20,488 nt of DNA from contig DYJG01000006.1 in the NCBI GenBank assembly GCA_020723225.1, positions 1-20,488 on the forward strand, given 5' to 3'. The translations under genes and the position numbers were made by a program. Under the pieces are notes generated by a model. It was not told the origin of the DNA and made no database searches. It worked only from the letters and a program-made list of their open reading frames with translations. Every line of letters starts with the position of its first letter. The first letter of the stretch is position 1. This stretch comes from Desulfobacca acetoxidans (GTDB lineage: Bacteria; Desulfobacterota; Desulfobaccia; Desulfobaccales; 0-14-0-80-60-11). Shown piece after piece: positions 7,562 through 17,700 of the stretch.

Positions 7562-8908
7562 TTAATGAGAAAGGCCATATTTCTTGATCTTTTCGTAAAG
7601 CGTGGAACGGTTGATGCGCAGAACCCTGGCTACATTGGAGAGGTTGCTGCCTTTGGTGGCCAGGAGATGGGCGATATGTTGGCGCTCCAATTCTTCCAGT
7701 GATAATTCTCCCAATTCTGCTGCCCCGCCCGGGACCACAAAAGGCAGGTCCCCGCGTTTGATCTGCCGTCCTTTCCCTACGACTACCGCCCGCTCGATGG
7801 CGTTTTCCAGCTCCCGGACGTTCCCCGGCCAGGAATAGCGCTGCATCGCCTCCAGGGCCTTCGGGTGGATGGAGTCGATCTTTTTCTTGGTCTCGGTGGC
7901 ATAACGTCTCAGGAAATGTTGGGCCAGCAGGGGAATATCCTCCAACCGCTCCCGTAAGGGCGGCACCTGGAGATGGATCACATTCAAGCGGTAATATAAG
8001 TCCTGGCGGAAAGTTTTTTGCCGGATGGCTTCCTGGAGGTCCTGATTGGTGGCGGCGATGACCCGAAAATCGCTGCGCAGCGTGGCGGTGCCCCCCACCC
8101 GGGTGAATTCCCGGGTCTCAAGGACTCTGAGCAGGTCGATCTGCATCTTCATGGAGATGTCGCCCACCTCATCCAGGAAGAGGGTGCCGGCGTGCGCCAT
8201 TTCCAGGCGGCCTTTCTTGGTATACTTGGCGTCGGTAAAGGCGCCCTTTTCATGGCCGAAGAGCTCGCTTTCCAGGAGTTGTTCCGTAAAGGCCCCGCAG
8301 TTGATGGCAATAAAGGGGGCATAACACCTGGGACTCTGGGCGTGGATGGCCCGGGCCACCAGTTCTTTGCCGGTGCCGGTTTCCCCGGTGATCAACACCG
8401 TGGTGTCGGTCTGCGCCACATCGACAATGGTCTCGAATAACTTGAGCATCACCGGCGACTGGCCCACCAGGTTTTCAAAACGGGTGACCGTGGCCAGCCG
8501 ATCCTTTAGAATCAGGTTTTCCATGGCCAGGCTTTGCATCTGCACCATCTTTTCGATGGTAAAGTTGAGTTCTTCCAGTTCGAAAGGCTTGAGCAGATAA
8601 TCGTATGCCCCCGACTTTATGGCCTCAACCGCGTCCTGGATATCGCCGTGGGCCGTCATCATGAGGATGGCGGCTTCGTTCTCGTTTTCCTTAAGTTTCT
8701 TGAGCAGGGCAAGGCCGTCCATCTCCGGCATTTTGACGTCGATGAGCATGATGTCATAATGGGTTTCCTGGGCCTTGGCCAGCGCCGTAAAACCGTCGGC
8801 CGCGGTTTCCACCAGAAAGCCGCCCCGTTTCAGCCAACCGCTTAAAGATTCGCGGATGCTCAGCTCATCATCCACTACCAGGATACTGATCTTCTTATGT
8901 GGCAACAC
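7562..8908 (-). CDS. Sigma-54-dependent response regulator, NtrC family
   Basis: A 448-residue protein with the classical three domains. The receiver has acidic pair D13/D14, phospho-acceptor D57, T85 and K107. The AAA+ domain has Walker A GETGTGKE, a sigma-54 contact loop reading GAFTDA instead of GAFTGA, and Walker B LFLDEVGD. The C-terminus is a Fis-type helix-turn-helix (about 405-446, ending INRSTLYEKIKKYG). It starts at a GTG preceded by GGGAG and overlaps the 3' end of the kinase gene by 14 bases, marking a cognate pair. It is the only enhancer-binding protein in the window and so the prime candidate to bind the 19-base palindromes before the four sigma-54 promoters, including that of its own operon. 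The signal is unknown; the partner kinase suggests NAD(H) or redox state. Confidence 0.93.
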   Translation of the reverse strand: MLPHKKISILVVDDELSIRESLSGWLKRGGFLVETAADGFTALAKAQETHYDIMLIDVKMPEMDGLALLKKLKENENEAAILMMTAHGDIQDAVEAIKSGAYDYLLKPFELEELNFTIEKMVQMQSLAMENLILKDRLATVTRFENLVGQSPVMLKLFETIVDVAQTDTTVLITGETGTGKELVARAIHAQSPRCYAPFIAINCGAFTEQLLESELFGHEKGAFTDAKYTKKGRLEMAHAGTLFLDEVGDISMKMQIDLLRVLETREFTRVGGTATLRSDFRVIAATNQDLQEAIRQKTFRQDLYYRLNVIHLQVPPLRERLEDIPLLAQHFLRRYATETKKKIDSIHPKALEAMQRYSWPGNVRELENAIERAVVVGKGRQIKRGDLPFVVPGGAAELGELSLEELERQHIAHLLATKGSNLSNVARVLRINRSTLYEKIKKYGLSH

Positions 8909-11171
8909 TTTCTTCTCCCGGTTTAAAGACAGGCAGACGAATAGTAAAGGTGGTCCCTTTTCCCACTATGCTGTCCACTTTGATGGTGCCCTTGTGATCC
9001 CGGATGATGCCATAAACCACGGAGAGTCCGAGCCCTACCCCGGCGATGGTTTTTTTGGTCGTATAGAATGGTTCGAAGATCTGGGAAAAACTCTCTTTGG
9101 GGATGCCTTTGCCCGTGTCGGAGACCTTCACCACCACCTCACGCCGCTTGGAATTCCTGGTCTCCAGGGAGAGGGTGCCCCCTTGGGCCATGGCGTCTTG
9201 GGCGTTCAGGAAGAGATTCAAAAATACCTGTTTCATCTGTCCCTTATCCCCCCTAACCAGGGGCAGGTCCGGCGCCAATTGCCGGTTTAGGGCAATACCC
9301 TGCAACCGCATCTGATATGCGGTTAAAGACAAGGTTTCCTCCACCACGGCATTAAGGTCCAGAGGTTTGAATTCCGGCTTGGTTTTGCGGGAAAACGCCA
9401 GAAGGTTGGCAATGGTACGGCTGACCCGGGAGGTCTCGCTATGGACCATGGAGAGATAGTGGCGGATATCGGCCAAATCCACCTCGCTGGGGGTCCCTTC
9501 GGCCAACATGCTTTCCATCAAGCGGACGAAGTTGAGTATCCCGGTCAGCGGGTTGTTGATTTCGTGCACCACGCTGGCAGACAACTTCCCCAACGAGGCC
9601 ATCTTGTCTTCATGGAGCATTTGCATCCGGGCCCGGATTTCCTGGGTGATATCCCGCGAGAGGTCAACTACTTGATGGATCCGTCCTTCCTTATCGTAAA
9701 GCGGGTGGCAGACCACGTGATAATAGTGCTCACGGCCGTCCTTATCGAAGTGTATGTGGGTGGCGGAAGCGGCTTTGCGGGTCTCCACCGCCTCTTTTAA
9801 AGGACAGGGATGATCGGGAATATTGCAGGGAACTTGCAGATGGTGCGACACTTCATAGCAGTGTTTGCCCACCACTTCATGGCGCCTTAGGCCCACCATC
9901 TCCAGCAGGGCCCGGTTAACCTCGATGATTTTATAGTCCAGATCGATCACCATCATGTGATCAGCGATGCCATTGACAATGGTTTCCAGAAAGGCTTTAC
10001 CCTTGGCGGCTTTTTCTTCAGAACTTTTCAGGGCCTCCTCTAACTGCTTGCGGAGGGTGATATCCTTGATGACTTCGATCACCCTTTTCCGCGTGGCTTC
10101 CGGGGGGCACAGCGGCGCCATGGTAATTTCATCATACTGAATGGTGCCGTCGGGGCTAACCCAACGCTGCAAAATCTGGGCGGTTTGACAATCCTCAAGT
10201 ACGCTTTTAAAGGGACAGACCAACCCTTTGGTGTCGCAGGGGGCGTCAAACTGGTGGAACACCTCATAACAAGGTCTGCCGATGACGTCCACCGCCTCTT
10301 TTCGAAAGCGCTTCAAGAAGGTGAGGTTCACCTCATCCACGATATAATTGGGCAGCAAGACCAGCACCGGATCGGGCAGGTGGTCAAAAATTTTCTGAAA
10401 GCGGGTGCGCTGGCCGGCCAGCTTGATTTCGCTTTCCACCCTGCTGCGCAGCCGGTCTTCCTCCCGGTGTAGCAATTCCCAGAAGAGACGGGCCTTAAGG
10501 TGATCGATAATCTGGGTATGGGGATGTTTCTGGCGGATCATGGCTTCCCGCACCTGGGGATTGCCGGTGAGTTCCAGGATCAGGTCCGGGGCTTTATCCA
10601 GGAGAAGAGTGTAGTCGTCCAGGGTTGGGATTCCCAACTTATTGGCCAGGACCATGCCCAGGGCCAGGGGATTGGGATCGGCCACTCCCAGGATCTCGAT
10701 TCTTTTTTTGTAGTTCTGATCTTTGGTGATGAGCTGCAGAACTTCTTGCCCCCCCTTGCCGCCTCCCACAATGCCTACCCTCAAGGGCGCGGCAACATGA
10801 ATAGACGACAGATTCACGGAAATCAAGTCCCACAATTTATCCACTGACAGAAAAGGTCGATCCATATTGAAGACCAATACCCGCGCCGGGGTCTGCTCGC
10901 GTATCTCCTGAAAAAGTCCGGAGTGACCGGTGGCATTGACAATGATATCTAATTCGGGGAGTTGAAATAAGTCGGTGAAATGGAGGGTGACGAACAGATC
11001 ATGTCGGTAAGCATGGAGAATTCCGGGGGCATCGGGGTTAAGGTCCGCCACTCCCAATACCCGCAAGGGCTGGTCATCCCGCCGCATGGGCACCAGGGCT
11101 TCCAGAATGGCCATTCCTTGCCGCCCCGCACCCACCAGGGCGATATTATAGAATTGCTTACCGGGACTCAT
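8895..11171 (-). CDS. Sensor histidine kinase with two NAD-binding-type domains and two PAS domains
   Basis: A 758-residue cytoplasmic kinase without membrane segments. The ATG at 11171 is chosen because GGAG lies six bases upstream; an in-frame TTG at 11210 would add 13 residues. Two successive Rossmann-type domains form the N-terminus (GAGRQG at 14-19 and GGGKGG at 136-141, each followed by a LGVADxNP strand). Then come PAS1 (about 258-372) and PAS2 (about 392-507), each with a C-x4-H-x5-C-x6-C-P pattern (C301/H306/C312/C319 and C438/H443/C449/C456). The phospho-acceptor is H536 in HEINNPL, followed by a HATPase domain with GKGIP and GVGLGLSVV. The architecture suggests direct sensing of a nucleotide cofactor plus a redox or metal signal through the PAS cysteines; ligands are inferred. 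It overlaps the response regulator gene and follows fdhA by 150 bases in the same direction. Confidence 0.9.
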   Translation of the reverse strand: MSPGKQFYNIALVGAGRQGMAILEALVPMRRDDQPLRVLGVADLNPDAPGILHAYRHDLFVTLHFTDLFQLPELDIIVNATGHSGLFQEIREQTPARVLVFNMDRPFLSVDKLWDLISVNLSSIHVAAPLRVGIVGGGKGGQEVLQLITKDQNYKKRIEILGVADPNPLALGMVLANKLGIPTLDDYTLLLDKAPDLILELTGNPQVREAMIRQKHPHTQIIDHLKARLFWELLHREEDRLRSRVESEIKLAGQRTRFQKIFDHLPDPVLVLLPNYIVDEVNLTFLKRFRKEAVDVIGRPCYEVFHQFDAPCDTKGLVCPFKSVLEDCQTAQILQRWVSPDGTIQYDEITMAPLCPPEATRKRVIEVIKDITLRKQLEEALKSSEEKAAKGKAFLETIVNGIADHMMVIDLDYKIIEVNRALLEMVGLRRHEVVGKHCYEVSHHLQVPCNIPDHPCPLKEAVETRKAASATHIHFDKDGREHYYHVVCHPLYDKEGRIHQVVDLSRDITQEIRARMQMLHEDKMASLGKLSASVVHEINNPLTGILNFVRLMESMLAEGTPSEVDLADIRHYLSMVHSETSRVSRTIANLLAFSRKTKPEFKPLDLNAVVEETLSLTAYQMRLQGIALNRQLAPDLPLVRGDKGQMKQVFLNLFLNAQDAMAQGGTLSLETRNSKRREVVVKVSDTGKGIPKESFSQIFEPFYTTKKTIAGVGLGLSVVYGIIRDHKGTIKVDSIVGKGTTFTIRLPVFKPGEESVAT

Positions 11172-11321
11172 GATGTGCTCCGGGGGATTGCTAAGTACCT
11201 CCGGGTTCAAGCCAGATATTTACATAATACAATGAATTTGGCAGTTTTTCCATTTTTTGCATCGCCTTCCAGGAGGCGAAGACGGCCCCGAATCCATCAA
11301 ATTCCAGGCCCAGGGCCATAA

Positions 11322-13361
11322 TTATGGCACAAGTTTCTCCACCCGCGCCTTCCCCACCTTAAATTCCGGGATCTTGGCCAGGGGATCCAGGGCCTCGGAA
11401 TTGGTCAAGACATTGGTGGGATTCTCCCCGAAATGAATGGGGAGGAAGAGGTTGCCGGGCAGCACCGCCGGGGTGATTTTGGCGGGGGCCTCGATGCGGC
11501 CCCGCAAAGAAGAAATCACCAACATATCCCCTTCCCTCACGGACAACCTGCCGGCGTCCGCCGCGTTGATTTCCACGTAGCCGGTGGGCTGCTCCCGGTC
11601 CAGGGCCGGCGACACCCGGGTCATGGTGCCGGTGTGGTAGTGGGCGAACATCCGTCCGGTGGTGAGAAAATAGGGATATTCGGCATCCGGCAATTCCGCC
11701 GGGTCTTGATATTGGACCACGTGCAATTTCCCCAATCCCCGGGTGAACTTATCCTTGTGTAAAAACCTGGTGCCCGGATGGTCGGCCGCGGGACAGGGCC
11801 ACTGGATCCCGTCGAGGCCCAGCCGGTCATAGCTCATGCCGGCGTAACTGGGCGTCAAGCCCGAGATTTCCTGGAAAATCTCCTTCGGGTTGTCATAATT
11901 TAGCGGATACCCCATGGCCGTGGCCAGCCGACAGATGATTTCCCAGTCAGGGAGGCTGCCGCCCGCCGGTTCCACGGCTTTATTGAGGCGCAGGCAGCGC
12001 CGCTCGGTGTTGGTGAAGGTGCCCTCCTTCTCCGCCGTGGCCGCCGCGGCCAGGACCACGTCGGCGCCCTGGGCCGTCTCCGACAGGAAGATATCCTGGA
12101 CGATGAGCAGGTCCAGTTTTTTCATGGCATGGCGGAGATGGTTCATGTCGGGATCGCTCAGTTTCGGATTTTCGCCCACCACGTAGAGGGCCTTGAGTTT
12201 CCCGGCGTCGATGGCCTTTACCATGTCCGGGATGGTCAGCCCCGGCTTGTCCGAAAGCGGCCGGTCCCAAGCCTGGGAGAACTTGGCGTTGGCTTCGGGC
12301 GAGGTCACCGGCTGGTAGCCGGTAAAGACGTTGGGCAGGCCTCCCATGTCGCAGGCCCCCTGGACGTTGTTTTGGCCGCGCAGCGGATTGACCCCGCCGC
12401 TGGCCACCCCGACGTTGCCGGTAAGCATGGCCAGGTTGCAGATGGCCTTGACGTTGTCCACGCCGGTGCTGTGCTGGGTGATGCCCATGGCATACAGCAG
12501 GGCCCCGGGCTTCCTGGTGCCGTATAGTTCGCTCATCCGTTCCAGGTCGCCGGGGCTGACCCCGGTGATCTTCCGGACCCGCTCCGGGGTATAGGCCTCC
12601 AGGGATTCCCGCAGTTCCTCGAAGCCTTCGGTGCGGTTGGCAATATATTCTTTAGCCTCCCAGCCGTTCTTCAAAATCAGGTGCATCATGCCGTTAAGCA
12701 GGGCGACGTCGCTTCCCAGCCTCTGATTGACGGCGACATCGGCAAACAGGCTCAACTGAATGTTGCGCGGATCGGCCACGATCAGTTTGGCGCCTTTTTC
12801 TTTGGCCCGGAAGACCCGCCGGGCGATGAGCGGATGACAGGCCGAGGTGTTGGACCCGATAATGAAGATGCAGGCGGCATCCTCGATTTCGGCGATGGAG
12901 TTCGTCATGGCCCCACTCCCGAATGCGGCGGCAAGACCTACCACCGTCGAGGAGTGTCAGAGGCGGGCGCAGTGGTCGACGTTATTGGTGCCGACCGCGG
13001 CGCGGGCGAATTTCTGCAAGAGATAGTTCTCTTCATTCGTTATCTTGGCCGACGCCAGCACCCCGACGCTGTCCGGACCGTGTTCGGCGATGACTTTTTT
13101 GAGCCGGTCCGCGGCGAACTGGATAGCCCGGTCCCAGGTGACCTGATGGAGGCGGCCGTTAATCCTTACCCGGGGCGCTTGCAGGCGCATGAAGCTGTTG
13201 ACGTATTCGTGGAGATTCCAACCCTTGATGCACAATTTCCCCTCATTGACGGGGTGGGTTTTGAGCGGCAGGGTCCCTAAAATCCGGCCGTCCAACACTT
13301 CGAATAATACGCCGCAGCCCGTGCCACAATAGGAACATACCGAAGGAACAAGTTTATACAT
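11322..13361 (-). CDS. fdhA: Formate dehydrogenase alpha subunit, selenoprotein (Sec135)
   Basis: Read through one in-frame TGA (12957-12959) the gene gives 679 residues, normal for a cytoplasmic FdhA. The N-terminus has the 4Fe-4S motif C-x2-C-x3-C starting CSYCGTGC, with a fourth cysteine in KLCIKG. The active-site segment reads DHCARL-Sec-H, exactly where formate dehydrogenases carry Sec or Cys followed by the conserved His. Downstream are family hallmarks such as MGITQHSTG, RGQNNVQGACDMG and the C-terminal cofactor domain LTTGRMFAHYHTGTMTR. A good SECIS hairpin follows the TGA. It oxidises formate to CO2 with a molybdenum or tungsten bis-pyranopterin cofactor, or runs in reverse. It is last of the catalytic genes after hdrA, mvhD and a ferredoxin-like gene, so electrons probably go to HdrA rather than to a quinone. 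No Tat signal is seen, consistent with a cytoplasmic site. Confidence 0.95.
12914..12956 (-). promoter_or_regulatory. SECIS element of fdhA
   Basis: Directly after the TGA the RNA can fold into an outer stem CACTCC/GGAGTG (12951-12956 with 12914-12919) and an apical stem CGGTGG/CCGCCG (12941-12946 with 12926-12931). The loop TAGGTCTTG contains AGGUCU as in E. coli fdhF. The apical stem begins ten bases past the TGA, close to the E. coli spacing. Confidence 0.85.
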
Positions 13362-13389
13362 GATTCATCTCCAGGCTGTCTACAATCCG

Positions 13390-14208
13390 TTAAACCGCTG
13401 CCCCATGGGAGCCCGTTACCCCTGGAGCACACTCACCCAGGATGCTTAAGGGGGGCTGCTCCAGACTGAGTCCGGTTTCATAACCGAACAGGTCCTTGAC
13501 GATTTCATTGACCTTGCGATACAGCAGCCGCAAGGGGATGTCCACCGGGCAGGCGTCTTCGCAGAGGCCGCAGTCGATGCAGCGCCCCGCCATGTGCACC
13601 GCCCGGATGAGGTGGAACAGCGGCACCTCCGGCGGCACGCCTCCCGTTTCCACCAGGTCGGCGTGTTCCAGGGAGCATTCCTTGCAGAAGCACACCGGGC
13701 AGATGTCGCGGCAGCCGTAACATTTCAGGCATTTCTGGAATTCGTACAGCCATTTGTCAAACCGCGTCCGTTGGTCAAACTGTTCCATCCGGGCCGTGGG
13801 CATGCTGTTGTCGATCCCCACCTCCAGCTTCACCGGGCCATAGGTCCGCGGCTCCAAAGAGGAGCAATCCGCGTGTTTATGGAGCGGTGAAGGGCAGCAT
13901 TTAAGTTCCAAGACTTCAATCTGCCCCGGCGTGATTTGTTGATGCACCGCCAGCACGTTCAAGGCCCGGCGGTTGCAGTCCCGGCCCAGGATGCCGATCT
14001 TGAGGTTGGGCTGCACCGCCAGAATCCCGGCTCCCAGCTTCTCCAGCGGATAGCGGGCGGGGCTTTCCATCAGGTCCTGCAATTCTTCCAGATTGTCCCG
14101 GTCAAAGGCGTACGGCAAGGGATGGCCCTCGACCTGCTTATAGCCCAGGAAGAGGTCCACCTTGCCGGTATCCAACCACTCGCGCACCGTCGCTTTCATA
14201 TCAGGCAT
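13390..14208 (-). CDS. FrhB/FdhB-like iron-sulfur protein of the formate dehydrogenase module
   Basis: A 272-residue soluble protein. Residues 70-135 contain IGILGRDCNRRAL and a CC pair (C104/C105), features of the FrhB/FdhB-type beta-subunit family, but no complete flavin site can be assigned by eye. Residues 160-178 form a dense cysteine cluster (C160/C163/C166/C170, plus C173/C175/C178), and C210/C213/C216/C220 form a second 4Fe-4S cluster. It lies between mvhD and fdhA with short gaps of 54 and 28 bases, so it likely wires FdhA to MvhD/HdrA. It starts with ATG after AGGAT. An alternative is a purely ferredoxin-like electron-transfer subunit. Confidence 0.8.
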   Translation of the reverse strand: MPDMKATVREWLDTGKVDLFLGYKQVEGHPLPYAFDRDNLEELQDLMESPARYPLEKLGAGILAVQPNLKIGILGRDCNRRALNVLAVHQQITPGQIEVLELKCCPSPLHKHADCSSLEPRTYGPVKLEVGIDNSMPTARMEQFDQRTRFDKWLYEFQKCLKCYGCRDICPVCFCKECSLEHADLVETGGVPPEVPLFHLIRAVHMAGRCIDCGLCEDACPVDIPLRLLYRKVNEIVKDLFGYETGLSLEQPPLSILGECAPGVTGSHGAAV

Positions 14209-14262
14209 ATCAGTTATCCTATGGTGGTGTGGCGGGCATCCCGCCTGCTTTTCCTTTCAAGC

Positions 14263-14766
14263 CTAAGTTGCTGTTTGGGCGCAGCCGCAACCACCGCCCG
14301 CCGCGGCTTGGGGCAGCGGCGGCAATTCCAGGTCCTCCAGGGGCGGCGCATCACTCTTGGCCAGGGGACTGGGCCCCAGGCTCCTGATTTGTTCGGTGAA
14401 TTCGGTGACTACCTTGACAAACTTCGTGGCCTCGGCGGAAGAAATCCATTCCAGGCGCAACCTTCCTTCCAGGCCGACAAATTTGAACAGCTCCTGCAAA
14501 AACCCCATCCGCTTCCTGGTCATGTGATTACCGTACAGGTAATGGCAGTCTCCCAGGTGTCACCCGGCCACCAGGATGCCGTCCGCGCCGCTCTGTACCG
14601 CTCTCAGAATATGGTGCGGCGACACCGTGGCGGAACACATGACCCTGAGCAGGCGAACATTGGCCGGGTATTGCAAGCGGCTCACCCCGGCCAGGTCCGC
14701 GGCGCCGTAAGCGCACCAGTTGCAGACAAAGGCCAGCAGCTTGGGTTCGAATTTTTCCTGTTTCAT
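14263..14766 (-). CDS. mvhD: MvhD-type hydrogenase delta/electron-transfer subunit, selenoprotein (Sec69)
   Basis: Read through an in-frame TGA (14560-14562) this gives 167 residues. The N-terminal part has FVCNWCAYGAADLAG (C15, C18) and RVMCS (C44), which bind the 2Fe-2S centre of MvhD. The TGA falls in ILVAG-Sec-HLGDCHY, the position that is Cys (GCHPGDCHY) in most MvhD proteins and Sec in known selenoprotein members. The C-terminus ends in a short glycine/cysteine-rich tail with GGGCGC. MvhD passes electrons from a hydrogenase or formate dehydrogenase to HdrA. The gene starts 20 bases after hdrA with AAGGAG five bases ahead of the ATG. Without recoding it would be called as two fragments of 68 and 86 residues. 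Confidence 0.94.
14515..14557 (-). promoter_or_regulatory. Candidate SECIS element of mvhD
   Basis: Downstream of the TGA an outer stem CCTGG/CCAGG (14553-14557 with 14515-14519) encloses a perfect apical stem ATTACC/GGTAAT (14538-14543 with 14527-14532) with loop TGTAC. The apical stem starts 16 bases past the TGA. The loop lacks the GGUC seen in the other two, so confidence is lower. Confidence 0.6.
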
Positions 14767-14786
14767 TCCGTCTCCTTTAGCTACAG

Positions 14787-17700
14787 CTATAAGGCGCTCC
14801 TGATCTGGGCCAACAGTTGCCGGTTATTGAACCCCATCAGCACCGGCGCCTCGCACGGACAGGCGGCAGCGCAGGCGCCGCAGCCCTTGCAGAGGGCTTC
14901 ATTCACCAAGGCCACCTGACGCCCCTCATGAAAGCTGATGGCCTGATACGGGCAGACATTGACGCAGATCTGGCAGCCGCAGCACAACTCCTCGGCAATG
15001 CGGGACACCAGCCCGCTCACCTTGATGTTGCCTTTACCCAGGATCGCCGCGGCCCGGGCTGCGGCCGCCTGGGCCTGGGCCAGGCTCTCCTCCAGCGGCT
15101 TGGGATAATGGGCCATGCCGCAGAGAAAGATGCCGTCATTGGCGAAATCCACCGGCCGCAGTTTCTGGTGGGCTTCCAGGAACCAGCCGTCACCATCCAG
15201 CGGCACCCGGAACATCTGGGCCAACTGCTGATCCTGGTGGGACTCGATGGCCGCGGCCAGGCAGAGCAGGTCCAGATTCATGGCCACCGGGCGGCCCAGG
15301 ATGGGATCGACGAAGCTCAGGTTGAGTCGGCCGTCCTGACTGGCAACCACGGGCTTTTCCTGCTGAGCATAGCGTACGAACAGGACTCCCTGTTCCCTGG
15401 CCGCCTGGTAGAGATCCTCCCGGGGGCCGTAAGTCCTTAAGTCCCGGTACAGGACCATCACGTTGGCCTCCGGCCGGCGGCGCTTCAGCTCCAGCGCGGT
15501 TTTCACCGAATGGGTGCAGCAGACCTTGGAACAGTAGGGATGATTATCATCCCGGGAGCCGACGCATTGAATAAACGCGACATTATCAATTTCTTCCAGG
15601 CGTTTGTCATTTTGTCGCAGCAATTCGTCCAATTCCAGTTGGGTCATCACCGCCGGGTGGTCGCCATAGAGGTACTCTTGGGGCCGGTATTCCCGGGCCC
15701 CGGTGGCCAGAACGGCCACCCCGTGCTCAATGGATTGGGATGAGCCATTGGTTTGCAGCTCGGTCTTGAAATTGCCGATGAAGCCCTGCACCCCGGCAAT
15801 CGTGGTGTTGAGGTGCACCGTGATTTTGGGGTCGGCCTGGACTTCCCGGGCCAGCCCTTCGAGGAACCCCGCCACGTCTTCGCCCTTGTAGGTGTGAAGC
15901 AAGCGCCGGGCGGCGCCGCCCAAGACGTCTTGCTTCTCCACCAGGTGCACGGGATAACCCTGCCGCGCCAGGTTGAGGGCGGCGGTCATGCCGGCGGCCC
16001 CGCCGCCGATGACCAGGGCTGCCTGGGTTACGGGCAATTCGGCCTCCAGCAACGGCGCGAGCAGCGCGCTCTTGGTCACCGCCATGCGCACCAGGTCTTT
16101 GGCCTTTTCGGTGGCCACCTCCGGTTCCTGGGCATGGACCCAGGAATCCTGGTTGCGAATATTGGCCATTTCAAACAGGTACTTGTTCAGGCTGGCATTA
16201 TTCATGGTCTCCTGAAACAGGGGCTCGTGGGTCCGGGGGGAACAGGCCGCCACCACCACCCGGTTCAACCCTTTTTCCGCAATGATTTCACTCATCCGGT
16301 CCTGGGTGTCCTGGGAGCAGGTGTAGAGATTTTCTTCCACGTGCACCACGTGGGGCAGGCTCCGGGCATACTCCGCCACTTCGGGGACCTTGATGGTGCC
16401 GCCGATATTGGTGCCGCAGTTGCAGATGAAGACCCCGATGCGGGGCGGCTCCTGGGCCACGTTCCGCTCCGGGAGATAAGTCTTTTTCTGCACCAGGGTA
16501 AACCGCTGGTCGCTTAGCTCGCTGGCCGCGGCCCCGGCCGCGGCGGACGCTTCCATGACCGAATAGGGGATGTCCTTGGGGCCGGCCAGGGCGCCGCATA
16601 CGTAAATTCCCGGCCGGGAAGAGGCTACCGGGGCAAAGGAGGCCGCGCTCGCGAAGCCGTGCCGGTCGAGTTCCACTCCCAGCTTCTCAGCCAGAGAGCG
16701 AAAACCCTCCGGCGCCTCCAGGCCGATGGACAGCACCACCAGGTCGAAGGCTTCCTGGTGCGAGGCGCCGCTTTCATCCAGGTAAGATATTTTCTGTTGC
16801 CCGGTTTCCGGGTCCGGCTGCATCAAGGAATGGATCCGGGAGCGGATAAAGCGCACCCCCGACTGCCGGGCTTTCTCGTAATACCGGTCAAAGTCTTTGC
16901 CATAGGTGCGCATATCCATGAAGAAAATGGCGGTTTCCAGGTCGTCCCCGGCATGCTCCTTGGCGATGACCGCCTGCTTGATGGAGTACATGCAGCAGAC
17001 CCCGGAACAGTAGCTGTGGCTTCCCGCCTTGGTGTCCCGGGAACCGACGCATTGCAGCCAGGCGATGCGCTTGGGCTCGGCTTTGTCGGCCGGCCGCACC
17101 AGATGGCCGCCGAAAGGCCCGGACGCGCTGAGAACGCGCTCAAACTCCAGACTGGTGACCACCCCCGGGTACCTGCCGTAGCCATAGCCCCCCAGGTTTT
17201 TGGGGTTAAAGGGCTGGAAGCCCGCGGCCAGCACCACCGCGCCCACCCGCCGGGTCAACAATTGTTCGGCGTCGTCCAGCTTGATGGCGCCGCTGGGGCA
17301 GTGCTTCTCGCAGGCCTTGCAGGTGCCTTTCTTGAAATAGATGCAGGCGTCCTGATCGATGGCGTACTTCAGGGGCACGGTCTGGCTGTACTGGACGTAA
17401 ATCGCCTTGCGTTTGGCCAGACCCACGTTATAGGCGTCAGCCACCTTTTTCGGGCACTTTTCGGCGCAGACCCCGCAACCGATGCATTTGGACATGTCCA
17501 CGTAGCGGGGACTCTGCCTGAGGGTTACCGTAAAGTCGCCCGCCTCGCCGGACAGGCTCTCCAATTCCGTAAGCGTCAATAGCTCGATGTTTAAGTGCCG
17601 ACCGCACTCAACCAGCTTTGGCGAGATAATTCACATGGCGCAGTCATTGGTGGGAAAGGTCTTGTCCAATTGCGCCATCGCGCCGCCGATGCCGGCGTTC

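Noticed and set aside
11222..11321. A separate promoter for the kinase-regulator pair
   Set aside because: A TATTAT-like box is present but no matching -35 or RpoN element; read-through from the fdh operon is simpler.
11322..13361. fdhA as two genes (134 and 540 residues) or a pseudogene
   Set aside because: The break is a single in-frame TGA at the catalytic Sec position, followed by a SECIS; both parts continue one FdhA alignment without gap.
14263..14766. mvhD as two short hypothetical genes
   Set aside because: Reading the TGA as Sec restores the VAG-Sec-HLGDCHY motif and a normal-length MvhD.
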